From contig OZ037772.1 of NCBI GenBank assembly GCA_964035545.1, positions 10,245,318 to 10,309,317 of the forward strand: 64,000 nucleotides of DNA, read 5' to 3'. A program made the position numbers and the translations under genes. This document shows positions 11,565-27,774 of this stretch, one piece after another. How positions within the stretch are numbered: position 1 is the stretch's first letter; each line of letters begins with the position of its first letter. The notes beneath the pieces are model-generated. The model did no database searches. It worked only from the letters and a program-made list of their open reading frames with translations, and had not been told where the DNA came from. The DNA comes from Bugula neritina (Eukaryota; Bryozoa; Gymnolaemata; Cheilostomatida; Bugulidae).

Positions 11565-12509
11565 CTCATAACTACTGATTTTCACTTTACACAAGTCTAC
11601 GACTATACTCATATCAGCTAAGTTCACATGTTGAGGCAGAGCTAGAACTATCTCCTGGTTGAAGAGTGGATTAGTAGTCACTTTGATGTTATCTATAGTA
11701 CGTTTCTTCTTCAACTTCTTTCCATCTTCTAGCACCGTCACTCTTACCGTTAGGCCTAGAATATTTTTAAAAATTAAGAGTTTGAGCATCTGATAATTAT
11801 AAAATATACATCACTCTTTTTATATGCACTTTAGTGAAAATTTTCTATTTTTTACATTGACACAAATTTTAAAGCGTGAGTTATTTTTGAAGTTGCTTAC
11901 CCAGTACTGCGATTTCGTCTTTTATGTGTAAATCTTTTGCTTTAGCAAAGAAAAAGGTGAGCGTAAGATTATCTTTAGCCTTTGTGCTCTTCACGGAAAA
12001 CAGCAGCTCTCCGACATAATTCTAAAGGATAATTTGTAAAACATATACAATACTATAAATAAATAAATACATAATAAAGTCGTGTACACATACATACTCT
12101 GCAGCTTGCATTTAATATATATTTACATTTCTTTTGCATACATTATAAACCATTTCATATAGCTACATAAAAACATATTAATGTATGATGAATGCAATAC
12201 ACACAGGTGCATTACATATGCATAATGTAGATACTATAATATTAAATGTTATATTTATAATTATATGTAGTTTTATTTTATTTAGAATACTGTATTCACT
12301 GTATACTGTAAATTTTAAATAATGAAATATATTCACCTCTTCATGGTCATGTGACTCAGGTAGACATCTGTCAATGTGTTTCTCTACGTATAATGACTCA
12401 TCATGTGGTAGACTATTTAAACGCAATTGGACAACTCCAACCTTCTCCGTCTTCACAAACTGATCGTAGTCATACAGGTGACATAACAGATGTTTCCCTG
12501 AGAGATCAT
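11565..12509 (-). pseudogene. Synaptotagmin-like C2 gene fragment, copy 1 (5' and 3' truncated)
   Basis: Three exons remain: 12337-12509, 11901-12021 and 11565-11755. The first encodes the end of a C2A domain (LYDYDQFVKTEKVG, like the loop-3 DFDRFSKHD of synaptotagmins). The second starts a C2B domain (NYVGELLFSVKS, compare GELLFSL) and the third continues it (LEDGKKLKKKRT, then TTNPLFNQE). Synaptotagmins are membrane-trafficking proteins with two C2 domains. The 5' exons (membrane anchor and most of C2A) are absent, with a minisatellite in their place. The terminal WHXL exon present in copy 2 is removed by a ~450-bp deletion near 11415. The donor after the third exon (GAG then GTGAGG) therefore has no partner. 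Confidence 0.75.
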
Positions 12510-12649
12510 CTAATTAAATACAGAACACCAGAATATTGTTGTGATTCTAGCAATAATACAGTCGAGTGATAAAAACACTCATTTCACAAGCATGTAACAG
12601 AAACAAAAATTGACATAATAGGCAGGATGATAAACACCGAATACAGTGT

Positions 12650-13443
12650 ACTACTGTACTTACTCAGTATATACTATACCACTGTACTTACTTAGTAAAT
12701 ACTCTATCACTGTACTTACTTAGTAAATACTATACCACTGTACTTACTTAGTAAATACTATACCACTGTACTTACTTAGTATATACTATACCACTGTACT
12801 TACTTAGTATATACTATACCACTGTACTTACTTAGTAAATACTATACCACTGTACTTACTGAGTAAATACTATACCACTGTACTTACTTAGTAAATGCTA
12901 TACCACTGTACTTACAGAGTAAATACTATACCACTGTACTTACTTAGTAAATAATATACCACTGTACTTACTTAGCAAATACTATACCACTGTACTTACT
13001 TAGTAAATACTATACCACTGCACTTACTGAGTAAATACTATACCACTGTACTTACATAGTAAATACTATACCACTGTACTTACTTAGTAAATACTATACC
13101 ACTGTACTTACTGAGTAAATACTATACCACTGTACTTACTTAGTAAATACTATACCACTGTACTTACTCAGTAAATACTATACCACTGTACTTACTTAGT
13201 AAATACTATACCATTGTACTTACTTAGTAAATAATATACCACTGTACTTACTCAGTAAATACTATACCATTGTACTTACTGAGTAAATACTATACCATTG
13301 TACTTACTTAGCAAATACAATACCACTGTACTTACTTAGTAAATACTATATCACTGTACTTACTTAGTATATACTATACCACTGTACTTACTTAGTAAAT
13401 ACTATACCACTGTACTTACTTAGTATATACTATACCACTGTAC
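12650..13443. repeat. 28-bp minisatellite, about 28 units
   Basis: Tandem 28-bp units, on the plus strand of the form cttacttagtaaatac followed by tataccactgta, with scattered single-base variants. The array directly abuts PTGES2-like exon 7. Read on the minus strand each unit repeats the exon's own splice-donor sequence (AAGTAAGTACAG). The equivalent array in copy 2 (48440-48562) has only 4-5 units. It fills the gap between the PTGES2-like and SYT-like fragments. Confidence 0.95.
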
Positions 13444-16393
<2,950 letters not shown>

Positions 16394-17557
16394 CTTTGTT
16401 AAATGTACGAATTTGATCAGCTGTAGTAGCCTTCGCTTGATAAATACTCTACCCCTACAGATTGTGAAACTGGCTTAGATCAATATTTAGAGGCAACTTT
16501 AGGCTACTTAGCGTACATTAGGGTCGTTTTTAACACCAGCATATTATCAAATAGCCGATGTCTTCAAAGACGCAAATGCTTCTGTGCTAAGTGGTACACG
16601 GATTTAGGTAGAGCATAACTCCTTCTTATTTGCGCAGAGGCGAGTAAAATGGTGCACTAGCTTCGGTGTGACGTAAGATTATTCCAATAAACTAAAACTT
16701 CTTATAGTTGTAATTATAATTTAATGATTATACCCTTTGAAGAGCATTCTCCGTAATGATCATAGATCAATAAACACACTAGAATCTCAGATCAAAATAA
16801 TAATAGCTATAGCTATAATAGTTTAAGAATTATACTAAAGAGCAAGTTTATGATAGGTTTAATAATTGATGTATTTTTTATCAGCAACCAGAGAAAGTTG
16901 ATAGCTCTAGCCCAAGTTTGATTAATGAAGGATGTCATTAACCCCTTGAGATCTCCAATCTCAATTCACAAAAGAATCATTATTATACAAAATTCAATGA
17001 TATATGTGTAACTTATAAATGGTGTAAATTGACAAAATTATGGATATACATAAAAAATACAATATATTCAAATTGGAAATGCATAGTTTACAAAAAATAG
17101 ACCAAACATCTGTATCATATGCAATGCGCTAGAAATGAAAAATTAAGAAAATGTTATGTAAGTAATGAGAGACTGCACAATATTCTGTCTGAAGCATGTA
17201 AATTATAGTCCAAGTTTCAAGTCAGCTGGTGAATAGAAAATTAGAATGAGCAGTTATTCTATAGGGAAGGGACAGATTCAGTCTATGATCTAACCAGGGA
17301 TAGTTTCTAGAGAAGAGAATTCCTCTAGCGTGCCTAAAAATAGTACATAAAAGCTACAATAATGATTATACCGTGAACAACATAAGCTTATTTACATAAA
17401 TCAGACTTTGGTGTGCAGAAAAAATAACATTGAAACTATATATTACATATACCCCATAATCTAGGTCTTATATTTGTTCTTGATTGAAATAATATAGACT
17501 GAAAGCAAAGTATAAGCTGCGCAGCATAAATTATCTGACATGATATATATGTCTACT
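16394..17557. other. Upstream region of PTGES2-like copy 1
   Basis: No gene is seen. The region is duplicated at 51499-52679 with high identity and presumably contains the promoter of the PTGES2-like gene just above its start codon. It then runs into the pentanucleotide satellite. Confidence 0.6.
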
Positions 17558-18840
17558 ATACGCTACACTACACTGCACTACACTGCACTGCGCTGTACTG
17601 CACTGCACTGCGCTGCACTGCACTGCACTGCACTGCACTGCACTGCACTGCACTGCACTGCACTGCACTGCACTGCACTGCACTGCACTGCACTGCACTG
17701 CACTGCACTGTACTGTATTATATATACTACACTATACTATACTACATACTGTACTATATACTATGCACTGTACTGTATTATATATACTACACTATACTAT
17801 ACTACATACTGTACTATATACTATATAATTATACTATATAATTATACTATATACATACTACACTATACTATACTATACTATACTATATACTACACTATAT
17901 TATACTATACTATACTATACTATACTATACTATACTATACTATACTATATACTACACTATATTATACTATACTATACTATACTATACTATACTATACTAT
18001 ATAATACACTATACTACACTATACTATACTATACTACACTATACTATACTATACTATATACTACACTATACTACACTATATTATACTATACTATACTATA
18101 CTATACTACACTATACTATACTACACTATATACTACACTACACTACACTACACTACACTACACTACACTACACTACACTACACTACACTACACTACACTA
18201 CACTACACTACACTACACTACACTACACTACACTACACTACACTACACTACACTACACTACACTACACTACACTACACTACACTACACTACACTACACTA
18301 CACTACACTACACTACACTACACTACACTACACTACACTACACTACACTACACTACACTACACTACACTACACTACACTACACTACACTACACTACACTA
18401 CACTACACTACACTACACTACACTACACTACACTACACTACACTACACTACACTACACTACACTACACTACACTACACTACACTACACTACACTACACTA
18501 CACTACACTACACTACACTACACTACACTACACTACACTACACTACACTACACTACACTACACTACACTACACTACACTACACTACACTACACTACACTA
18601 CACTACACTACACTACACTACACTACACTACACTACACTACACTACACTACACTACACTACACTACACTACACTACACTACACTACACTACACTACACTA
18701 CACTACACTACACTACACTACACTACACTACACTACACTACACTACACTACACTACACTACACTACACTACACTACACTACACTACACTACACTACACTA
18801 CACTACACTACACTATACTATACTATACTATACTATACTA
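17558..18840. repeat. Pentanucleotide satellite (CACTG, CTATA, CACTA blocks)
   Basis: A 5-bp repeat array of ~1.3 kb with homogenised sub-blocks: CACTG-type (about 17570-17710), ACTAT/CATAC-type mixed (about 17711-18130), nearly pure CACTA for ~680 bp (about 18130-18812, ~136 units), then ACTAT again. The long open frame on the plus strand is a by-product of a period with no stop codon in that frame. Copy 2 (52680-53011) is only ~330 bp and lacks the pure CACTA block. Confidence 0.97.
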
Positions 18841-19280
18841 AATGCCGATTATCGATATTTCGGCATTTTGGAAAGCCAAAATGCCGATCTCGGCAACCGG
18901 AAACAAGTACATGCAAATTCAATCACAATATATATTTCCAAAAACAACTCATTAACATTAGCTCAAATACTCATACACTTGTAAAGATAAAACAACTTTG
19001 CAATAAAATATTAAACATAGAACCTCCAATAAATTGAAAAAAAGTAATAATTCAAGTCTTTCACTCCAAAGAAGTCAATTTCCTGAAGTCTTTCATCCTG
19101 AAGTTACAAAACTATATACAAAATTTGAAAGTTTGTGTTTTCATCAAAACAGTGAAGGGCTGACAGTTGAGTTTGTAACCCAAGTTTAAAGAGTGGATCA
19201 TTTGTCCATGTTTGACATTGGTATTCAGTACCCTTCTGAATATTCAATATAAATATATATAACAATATATTCTAAGATAT
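18841..19280. other. Satellite-flanking segment with a strong hairpin
   Basis: A perfect 12-bp stem with a 4-nt loop lies at 18860-18887 (TCGGCATTTTGG, loop AAAG, CCAAAATGCCGA). The sequence AATGCCGA at 18841-18848 can form an alternative stem with 18860-18867. The rest, to 19280, is AT-rich without a recognised feature and has no counterpart that I see in the second block. Confidence 0.7.
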
Positions 19281-19861
19281 ACATATGTATGTTAAAAATT
19301 ATGTGTAATTAAACTATGTTAACCTAATGACATTATGCATAATTACTAAGACATGCAGTAAAATAAATCTTTCAGATTAAAATGCTTCGTATGAAAATGT
19401 AAAATTGATAAATCAAAATATAAGGTGCAATAGCTTTTGCAATACGATGAGATTGTGTAAATTAGACTGCCTTAAGTCTACTTATGATATAAGCATATTT
19501 TATAGGGAGAAGGCAACTCCTTTAGTATGCTCCAGATATGGAATGTCCTACAAATAGTAGAACATTGTATATTATTTAGTATAATAATATGGCACATTAG
19601 TGTACCATATTATGTACAATGTCAACTTATTATGTATAATGTCAACAGCTGCTTTATGATTTACCTATCAGTTGATAAATAAACAAGTGGAGATAACTGG
19701 TAATATGTACACTCCTGGTTTACTAGAATTGATTACATACAAATCAGTAAAATAGAATACAATTTACAATATAAAAAATAATGCAATGCGGATAAGTAAT
19801 AAAACAGAGCACAACAAAATAAAATGCAATATAACCTACAATGTAACAATATGGTGCAATA

Positions 19862-20486
19862 CATAGTAAATAATATTACATATATTTTATAAAATTATTT
19901 TATAAAACTACTATAATGTTTACGTAACGTCATAAAACAACCGACTACAGACACGAGAGGTGGACTTGCTGTGCCAAGAATTTCTGCACTCGAAACATGC
20001 ATCTGAGATTTCCAATCCGTTTACAGCCAACTCTTATCACAATTCATGCAGATTCAACTGCAGACAAAAGAATCCACTTAATATACTCGCAGTAAATAAT
20101 AGGTGCATAGAGTGGGTTATTATTATGAATAATAAACACTACATCTATTTGACAAGCTATTTTGAGATAAGATAAAATATTTTCTATCCATATACATAGT
20201 TGAAATACGTTACTACTAGTTTGTTACTGTCTAAAAATTATTATATAAGGTAAGTATACAGCATACAGCATCTGTTTAATCTGGGGACAGAGTCGAGGTG
20301 TGTACATCGTGTCATCTACTTTATCCAACTGCAGAAACGCCTTTCTCAGCAGAGTGGTTACTATTGAAGTTATTTCCTCCTGCACTTCCTCTCGTGTCTG
20401 TAGTCGGTTGTTTTATGACGTTACGTAAACATTATAGTAGTTTTATAAAATAATTTTATAAAATATATGTAATATTATTTACTATG
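19862..20486. mobile_element. Element with perfect 99-bp terminal inverted repeats
   Basis: Bases 19862-19960 and 20388-20486 are exact reverse complements over 99 bp (outer end CATAGTAAATAATATTAC, inner end CTACAGACACGAGAGG). The interior is ~427 bp. The TRIM-1 spacer lacks this sequence, so it is an insertion. The minus strand from the right arm reads TREEVQEEITSIVTTLLRKA onward for ~57 codons; the plus strand from the left arm reads TREVDLLCQEFLHSKHASE onward. Both begin after the same acceptor-like CTACAG within the arms. No transposase is recognised. It could be a fold-back/MITE-like element or an inverted duplication of a gene fragment. No clear target-site duplication is visible. Confidence 0.65.
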
Positions 20487-20682
20487 ATCATCTTTGGTCA
20501 CCTTTCACCACCGTGGTCTTGCACGGGTGGCGGAGTAATATTATATACTATATAAGACTGTATAACATGACGCAATACAATATAACACCATATGCAAAGT
20601 GATACTACAAATACATAAAAGGGAAAATATTGCAGCAGGAATTACTGACCCTTTTTAGAGTATCCAGTCTATTAGTTTACTT

Positions 20683-20807
20683 TCACTTCAGCTGATATAA
20701 TTTAACTTGTAAATATAGAAAAGTGTTTACTAGAACTACTAGAGTAGAGCCAATGTAGATGAGATATAATGTAGTTTTCTTCAGTAGATGCCCCAATTAG
20801 TAACTTC
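20683..20807 (-). pseudogene. Relic TRIM terminal exon in the TRIM-2 spacer
   Basis: Duplicate of the relic at 2531-2653, with the same CTATCAGCTGAAGTGA-type end (here changed to TATATCAGCTGAAGTGA), CTCTAGTAGTTC and AAGTTACTA landmarks and a broken frame. Confidence 0.65.
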
Positions 20808-23800
20808 CCTATAATTATGAGCACAATTAATGTAAAATTCTAGGGAATAAATAGTGTAAGTATGCGTATACCCTAAATCCACAGCTGAAAGCTACAAAAC
20901 CAAGATTTAATAGTTTTTTTTATAAACAACCCATACCTAATTGCAGGAAACTGGAATATCATGCAATTAAGGCGGAGTTATTAATTAACTCACTTTTTGT
21001 GTGTCCAATCAGAATAGTGGATCTCTTTTATAGGTTAGTTATTAGCATTCATAGATCTTATTGTACATATAGAACCCAATTATTTGCCAACTACTTCGCA
21101 TGACGTTGACTTTTTCTATCAATACAAGATAATATGAATAATATGACTTTTTTTTACTAGTAAAGCTCCCTCAAAGATCTTTATTATTCTATTGTTATAG
21201 TTTAGTATTACTAACATGTGACCATGCAACTCCATTTAAAGTGAAGCTTGTATATTTTGAGTGAAAGTACATAAATATGTGGCTGATATCGATGTAGCAT
21301 GCAGTGTTGACTATTAAAGACAGAACATGTCTTCTAATATTTCTATAACTATACTCAGATTAAATATAGTCCCTTCTCACTGCTTGAACAGCTCTGACCT
21401 ATACTATTATAAGATAACTCACCACGGTATATACAACTCTAATTACTAGCAACTATAATATTATGCTTTGTACAATGTTTACTATAGGAGAGATGAAAGG
21501 TTACAAGAGGCACACAAAAATTGTATTAAAGCATTAAATTTTATATCATTATATGGTCTGATATATAATATAACATGTCATTTTGATTGTTGTTGCTGCA
21601 TAGAAATCAGTTTGAGTTTATAGAAATGTTTAAAGAGTTTTGGTGAACAGAATGTGATGGTTGACAAAACTTTACCTGAAACTTAGTTTCTTGTGCGAAG
21701 CAGACACTGTTTTGGCTTCATCTCTGTTTTTATTATATAACATTCAAATTCTATATAAAGATAACTTACTGAAAAAAAACTCTCTGTATATTCCAATACT
21801 TAGTAGATAGAAGTCGTTTTTCTTTTTCACCAAATGAAGGGTAGTTCAAGTTTGTAGAAATATCAGCTGCCATATCTTTTGTAGCAAGAGCTTTTAAGTG
21901 AAAGCTTTAATTTCAGCTTATAATATCACTTAATAGTACACTGTATAATAAGCTGGAAAACGTAAGGCGAGTTTAGCTGCACTCAAATTATTAGCTGCTT
22001 TATTCCTCTAGAAAAAAAACTATTCACATGCATTAAGATAGCTTCCACATTGATTTAAAAATCAGAATTTTTGCAAAATACTAAAAACAGTTTATACTAA
22101 ATAAAAATTGTTTGTTTATGAAATACTGACCAATTCCTATATTTGTAACATGCCCAGTAGATGTGTGATATTTTATAGAAGGTGATAACAAAAATATTAC
22201 AGAGTATTCAAAGTAAAACTGGATAAAATTTTGGGATTTTTCTTTATTAGACAGAGAATCAACTGATAATTAAAAAGTAATCCTATCTTTATCAAAGAAG
22301 CTGCTTATTGTAAAAAGATAATGTGCTATTTCTTGTTATACTGATAATAACTGCATATAATAACTAAAAACAGCTTCGCAGCATGTCACATCTCAATGCA
22401 ACACAGCAATCTGTTCATATTTAATAACAAAATCTAATGCATTAGTAATTTCTAAGACAGCAAACATAGACACAATTCATTTGGCTATAGGTAATTGCAA
22501 ATAACAAAAGTTTATATTCAGGATAGGAAATAATAAGAAATTTAAAGAAAATTTTGCAAATTCAAAGTACATAATATATATGTAGCCACCACCATTGAAA
22601 ACTTTATAGCCTATAAAGTTTACAGATTAATTGTAGAAATAGATTGTGATTATAATTGATATAACGCACAATAACCTGGATTTTCCGGCATATAATACAC
22701 CAGTACAAGAACTTGAGTGATAATAATGAATGAAAAATAGTGCTTGTAAAATTTTTGACGGATCACGTGGTTATAGCCTGTCTAGTAGTCTACTGTAAAG
22801 TAGGAAGTTAAACATGCAGGCGTCTATAGTGAAGTGAACTGACTTAGTTGACTGATTAAAGCAGTGACGTACTGGGAAGGTAACTCCTTATGTATGACTA
22901 AACATGTTGTGTTCTACAAAGCATAGCAGAGATGTCTAGTATATACAATATCCGCCATGTTATAATAACATATTACTATGAGACATTAGTATATACACAG
23001 TATTGTAAACAGTTGCTTTATAATTTAATTATTGATTGATAAATATAATCAGGGGAGATAACTGGTAATAATGTGTCCACTACTATATAGGTAACCGACA
23101 ATATTATTATAAGACTATAAAAATTCATAATATTTCTATGCAATAAAATTCAATACAACACAAAATATTATATAAGAAGATGCGATGTAAAACTATTCAA
23201 TGCAAAGCAGCATTAGAAACATGAATTAGAGAAGCACTCGAAACAACATTTACTGACCTTTACTTGAGGATCCCAGTCTATCAGTTCACTTTTAGCTGGT
23301 AGAACTTGACTTGTCCATTAGAAGAGTATACTGGAACTACTAGAGTAGAGCCAGTGATGTGTAGATCAGGTATGTAACTCTTTATAGTAGATATCCTGGT
23401 TAGTAACTTGCCTGTAGAGATAAAATTCATAATGTTCTTTTTTAGGAATCAAAGATAATATTAAAAGAGTGCAGTTTATTTGTAGGAAATATATAAATAT
23501 GAATGAACTCATTTCATCAAATAATAATGCATGCATATCGTACACTTGATATATTCTACACAGTAACTAACCTGTATGTAATGATAGTACACAGAGTGAG
23601 GTAGGTTCAGTATAATCAGCCACAAGTACAAACTCATCTCTATAGCAGGTCACTCCACGAGGTTTAGTCACATCCTTACACTGCCATATGATGTCACCTG
23701 ATGAGGTGTCTACTTTGTATACTAGAGATGAGTCATACTGAGATATAATAACTGAGTTGTTATCTGCAGCAGACAGACGTACAGAAGCATCAGTGAGTAG

Positions 23801-25499
23801 AGGACAGGATAAAGTGTTTACTACCTCCCCATTCAGAGAGTAGAATACTAGAGTTTTTTTAGGCCTATCAGGAATAGCTATCTGATTGTTTATGATGGCA
23901 AGCTGATTCATGCTATCCGACTTCTCTGGATGAGTCCAGCTGGTGATGAACTTTCCTTTAAGGTCATGAACTCTTACAGTAAAGCCAGTAGACAAAGTAT
24001 ATATCCTATCATTATGTACTGAGATATTCGTCACATTGCTATCTTTAATAGAGATGAATGATTTAGTAACTTTGTTGTTCTCATCTATCCTGTCTACACC
24101 TCCATCACACCCAGCATATGTGACACCTTTATAGGTGTGAACAGAATAGCAGAATGGAGTAACTTTAACAGAGTTTATCAGTTCAACAGACTTGAGTGGT
24201 AGAAGTGAGAGAACTAGTCCTTGTTCAGGAGTTATACTTGCTGTCCTTTCATTGGTCAACTCAATCTCTGTATTTCTTTTCTCTTCTGTAATAAAATATT
24301 GACATGCATGACAAGGTAATATAATATAAAACAGCTGATACATCAGAAAAACCAGCAGATATGTTAGCATACATGTATATATTTACACATCACTACACAA
24401 ACAGCAGTGCTATAGCAGCACTGCAATGACCGTGCACTTTTCATTTAAAAAATTATTATTATAATTTTGGCTTTCTGTACCAGATTATTTTTATGGGAAT
24501 CAAAAATGGTAAAAAATTTACTGCAGAAAAAAATCAGCAGCTGCATTCATGTCAACAAATTATTAAAATCAATTCTAATGATATTCTATTTAGTGATATA
24601 CTACTATATTAAATTAGAACTTGTATTAATATTCTCCAAGAGTAAGCACAGCTATTGCACAAGTGTGTAAATCTATAGAATAGTTGAGAGAAGTATACAG
24701 ATTAATGGAGATGTAGGCCACTTCCTCCTCAGTGTAAATTAAACACTAAAGATTTTCAATAACAACATTTATCTTAAAACATAGTTTAATATAGTAGTTT
24801 TAGAAAATATTAGTTCCTTCATCATGTTAAATTAAAATATTATATATAATATATCGTTATAACACAGGTCAATAGAGAGAAATGCCAGATGAGAAAAATG
24901 TAACAGTTAGCGACATATAGCTTACACACATAATACACCTTCAATCTAAAAGTCAAAATATACTTCTGTGATGATTTTACTTTCAAATACGGCGAGATAC
25001 AAAATGTCATAAAAATGAAAAACTCTTATAGTTCTATTCAATATCTTTTAAATAATTTTGCATGGATAACATATAAAACCAACCTTTCACTTCAGCAGAT
25101 GTTACAATATCAAACCGTGCCAACTTAGGAATCTCTTCTGTCAACAGTCTATCAATCTCCTTCTTCATATCACGGAATGACTTGATAATGTCAACCTAAC
25201 AATATTATATATACAGACAATGTGACACTGTGTAGCAGGTGTTTGGAAGTTGTCTGCTATTATAGAGAATGCGAGCGTTGAGTATGGACAATGATATCAA
25301 CAACAATGCTGTATTTGAGACCAAATAAACCATCTAAAAGACAGCAGTGCAATGCAAAATATTGAAGGATAGTGATTGCAATGCAGCATAAGGGAAACAG
25401 ACTTCTACCAACTATAAATGGGTAATTGGTTTACGCCAATAAACTGTACCCTAGCTATAAGGGAGCACAGATTTCAAAATTGACGCTAATGTATAGTGG

Positions 25500-25745
25500 G
25501 CTATGCTATTAAATACAGTATCCCAATATAGCATTATAAAGCATCTTCTAGTATTATACAGTATCATATAGTATTATACTGCAGTATCCTACGATACAGT
25601 ATTTTATAGTAATATTATCATATAGTGTTATGTAGTGTCCCATGGTACTATACAGTATGCTATAATATAAGTATTGTGGTATTATTATATTAGTATTAGT
25701 ATCTTACGGTATTATAATACAGTTTCATATAGTGTTAGTACTGGG
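25500..25745. repeat. Degenerate intronic minisatellite (TRIM-2 intron 5)
   Basis: Irregular copies of the tacagtatcctatagtatta-type repeat found in the same intron of all five TRIM genes. Confidence 0.65.
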
Positions 25746-27774
25746 TGTCAAACCCTTTCAGGCGGAGAAATGAAATACCCTGGTCAAGAAAGGCCACTGT
25801 GTAAAATTTAGCTTGAGCTGGGGCCACAGTGTCAGTATTTTATTAATTACTTCATTTCAAATTCTTATAAATCATTACGCAATGAAGTCCCATTAACTAC
25901 TACAGGCTGCATGTTTTAGCATGTACACAAAAAGACATTTAAAAGGTGTTTTTTTCACTCTAATTGATATATCTGAGCAAAATAATTTCATTTTATGCCT
26001 TTGAGAGCAACATAAATGCTGGAGAGCCCTGTGTTATACAGCATGCTATGTTATAGTACAGTCCCATTATTGGTCATTACCTGATAAATTTTCTACTTAT
26101 ATAATCTTTAGATGCTATTTACAGATAGAGAAAAACAATAAATATAGAAATAATATAAAACATCAAAATATATAAAGCTGTTACAGATCCTAACATATAC
26201 TATATATGCTCTGCAACTAACCTCATGACTTTGGTCTAACTTAGCCTCTATTCCTTCTCTGTGATTATACAGCTCACAGTATCTAACCCCCACTTCTTCT
26301 ACCATGCATGAAGTTCACTGCTTGACTCTCAGTCTTTTCTCTTTTCTCCACCAGTTCTTTCTCCAGTTTGTCATACTTCTGTTGAATAGCTGCTATCTAA
26401 ACACATTCACATTAAATGTTAGACAAGCTAAAAAAAGTTGGGGAGTGTATAACCATCTTGCGTCTGCCAAAAAAGTAACTTATCTCAGACGGTTATACAG
26501 AAAACTATAAATTAACTCTCACAGTTTCAATATGATCTTTAAAATTATCAAATTTAAAAACCATGCAATAATCACCTGATCATCACGCTGTTTTCATAGC
26601 AACATCAGCAGCTTCTTGGTTTCAGTTTGAAACTCATCAATGTTTGCAGCTATCTGTTTGTAATAAGCAGATAAGTCGTCTTCTCTTGTCTTCAACTTTG
26701 TGACTTCCACCAGCTGCATTGTTAAATCTTTCAATGTCAAGAGTGTGTGCTGTGATGTACCTGAAGTAATATATACAAAGTAATGTATAAGCTGTTGTGT
26801 ACCTGAATCATGTAATATATATAGCAAGTAAACAGAAGAATAGACACTTACCATCGTCACATACACCAGCTGTAGGTACACACTGAGTACAGAGTAGTTT
26901 GAGACAGACTTTACAACCCAAAGTATACTCTACGTCTGCATGTGTCTCACACATTCTCTTCTCTAACTTAGCAGCACGAGTTTTATACTCTGTCATATCA
27001 ATTCTAGAGTGTTCTTCAGACACAACGTCATGATCCTACAACAAAGTTATATTATAGAGTAGTACTTAGTTTATAATTGATGACATTGTATATAAAAAAG
27101 CATGTATATGTATCCTAATGGCCATGTCATTATGCTATAATGTAGAAAATATACACCCAACATTGCATAACTCATTCAAAAAATATATAAAGCCAAATTA
27201 CGCAGCATATAATATGTTATAGTGCCACGAATGTTATAATTAGTTAGTCTTGAGAGTTGTATGTACACTTGATCATGACTTTATCCAACGTATAACAACT
27301 CACATTATGATTTTTGCTGATCAATACATTCCAAAATTTAAATTTGTGTGAACATATGAATGAAAACGAATGAATAATTTCATTTACCAAACTAAAAAGT
27401 TATTTTATCAAATATTGCAGAGTTTTTTTTGTGAAACCAGCAAATTGTTTGTCAGTAAAACATAATAAAAACCCAGAGGTTTTGGACTAATATTATTTTG
27501 AAACATAGCCAGTTGCTACGGCTATCCAGTTTTACAACACATAAGGGAAACATGCAAAAAGAAATTAAAGAGTGCTGACTTACAATGACATGTTTAACAC
27601 AGTAAAGTTTAGAACAAACTAAACAATACATCAGAGCAGGTGTATTATTCACTCCTGACTTTGTACAGACTTCACAGAGTATAGACTTATCTATCTTTTT
27701 CATCTGGTCTGCTGTTGGTAACTTATCAGGTGTTGTATCGAACACTTGCCTGTAATATAAATGGTGAATACGTG

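Larger units (their letters stand above)
19281..23280. repeat. TRIM-2 3' spacer (copy of 1931-5095)
   Basis: Same order of landmarks as the TRIM-1 spacer: relic terminal exon (20683-20807), exon-like island (21640-21900), then the region next to the terminal exon. It is interrupted by a ~690-bp insertion carrying 99-bp inverted repeats (19862-20486) and an extra GGTCACC-type segment. Confidence 0.75.

Noticed and set aside
12650-13443. CRISPR-like array
   Set aside because: Units are contiguous 28-bp tandem repeats with no spacers, in an animal intron.
17540-18004. Long plus-strand open frame of Leu/Tyr/Thr/Ile-rich repeats
   Set aside because: It is a pentanucleotide satellite; a 5-bp period without stops in that frame gives a long frame by itself.
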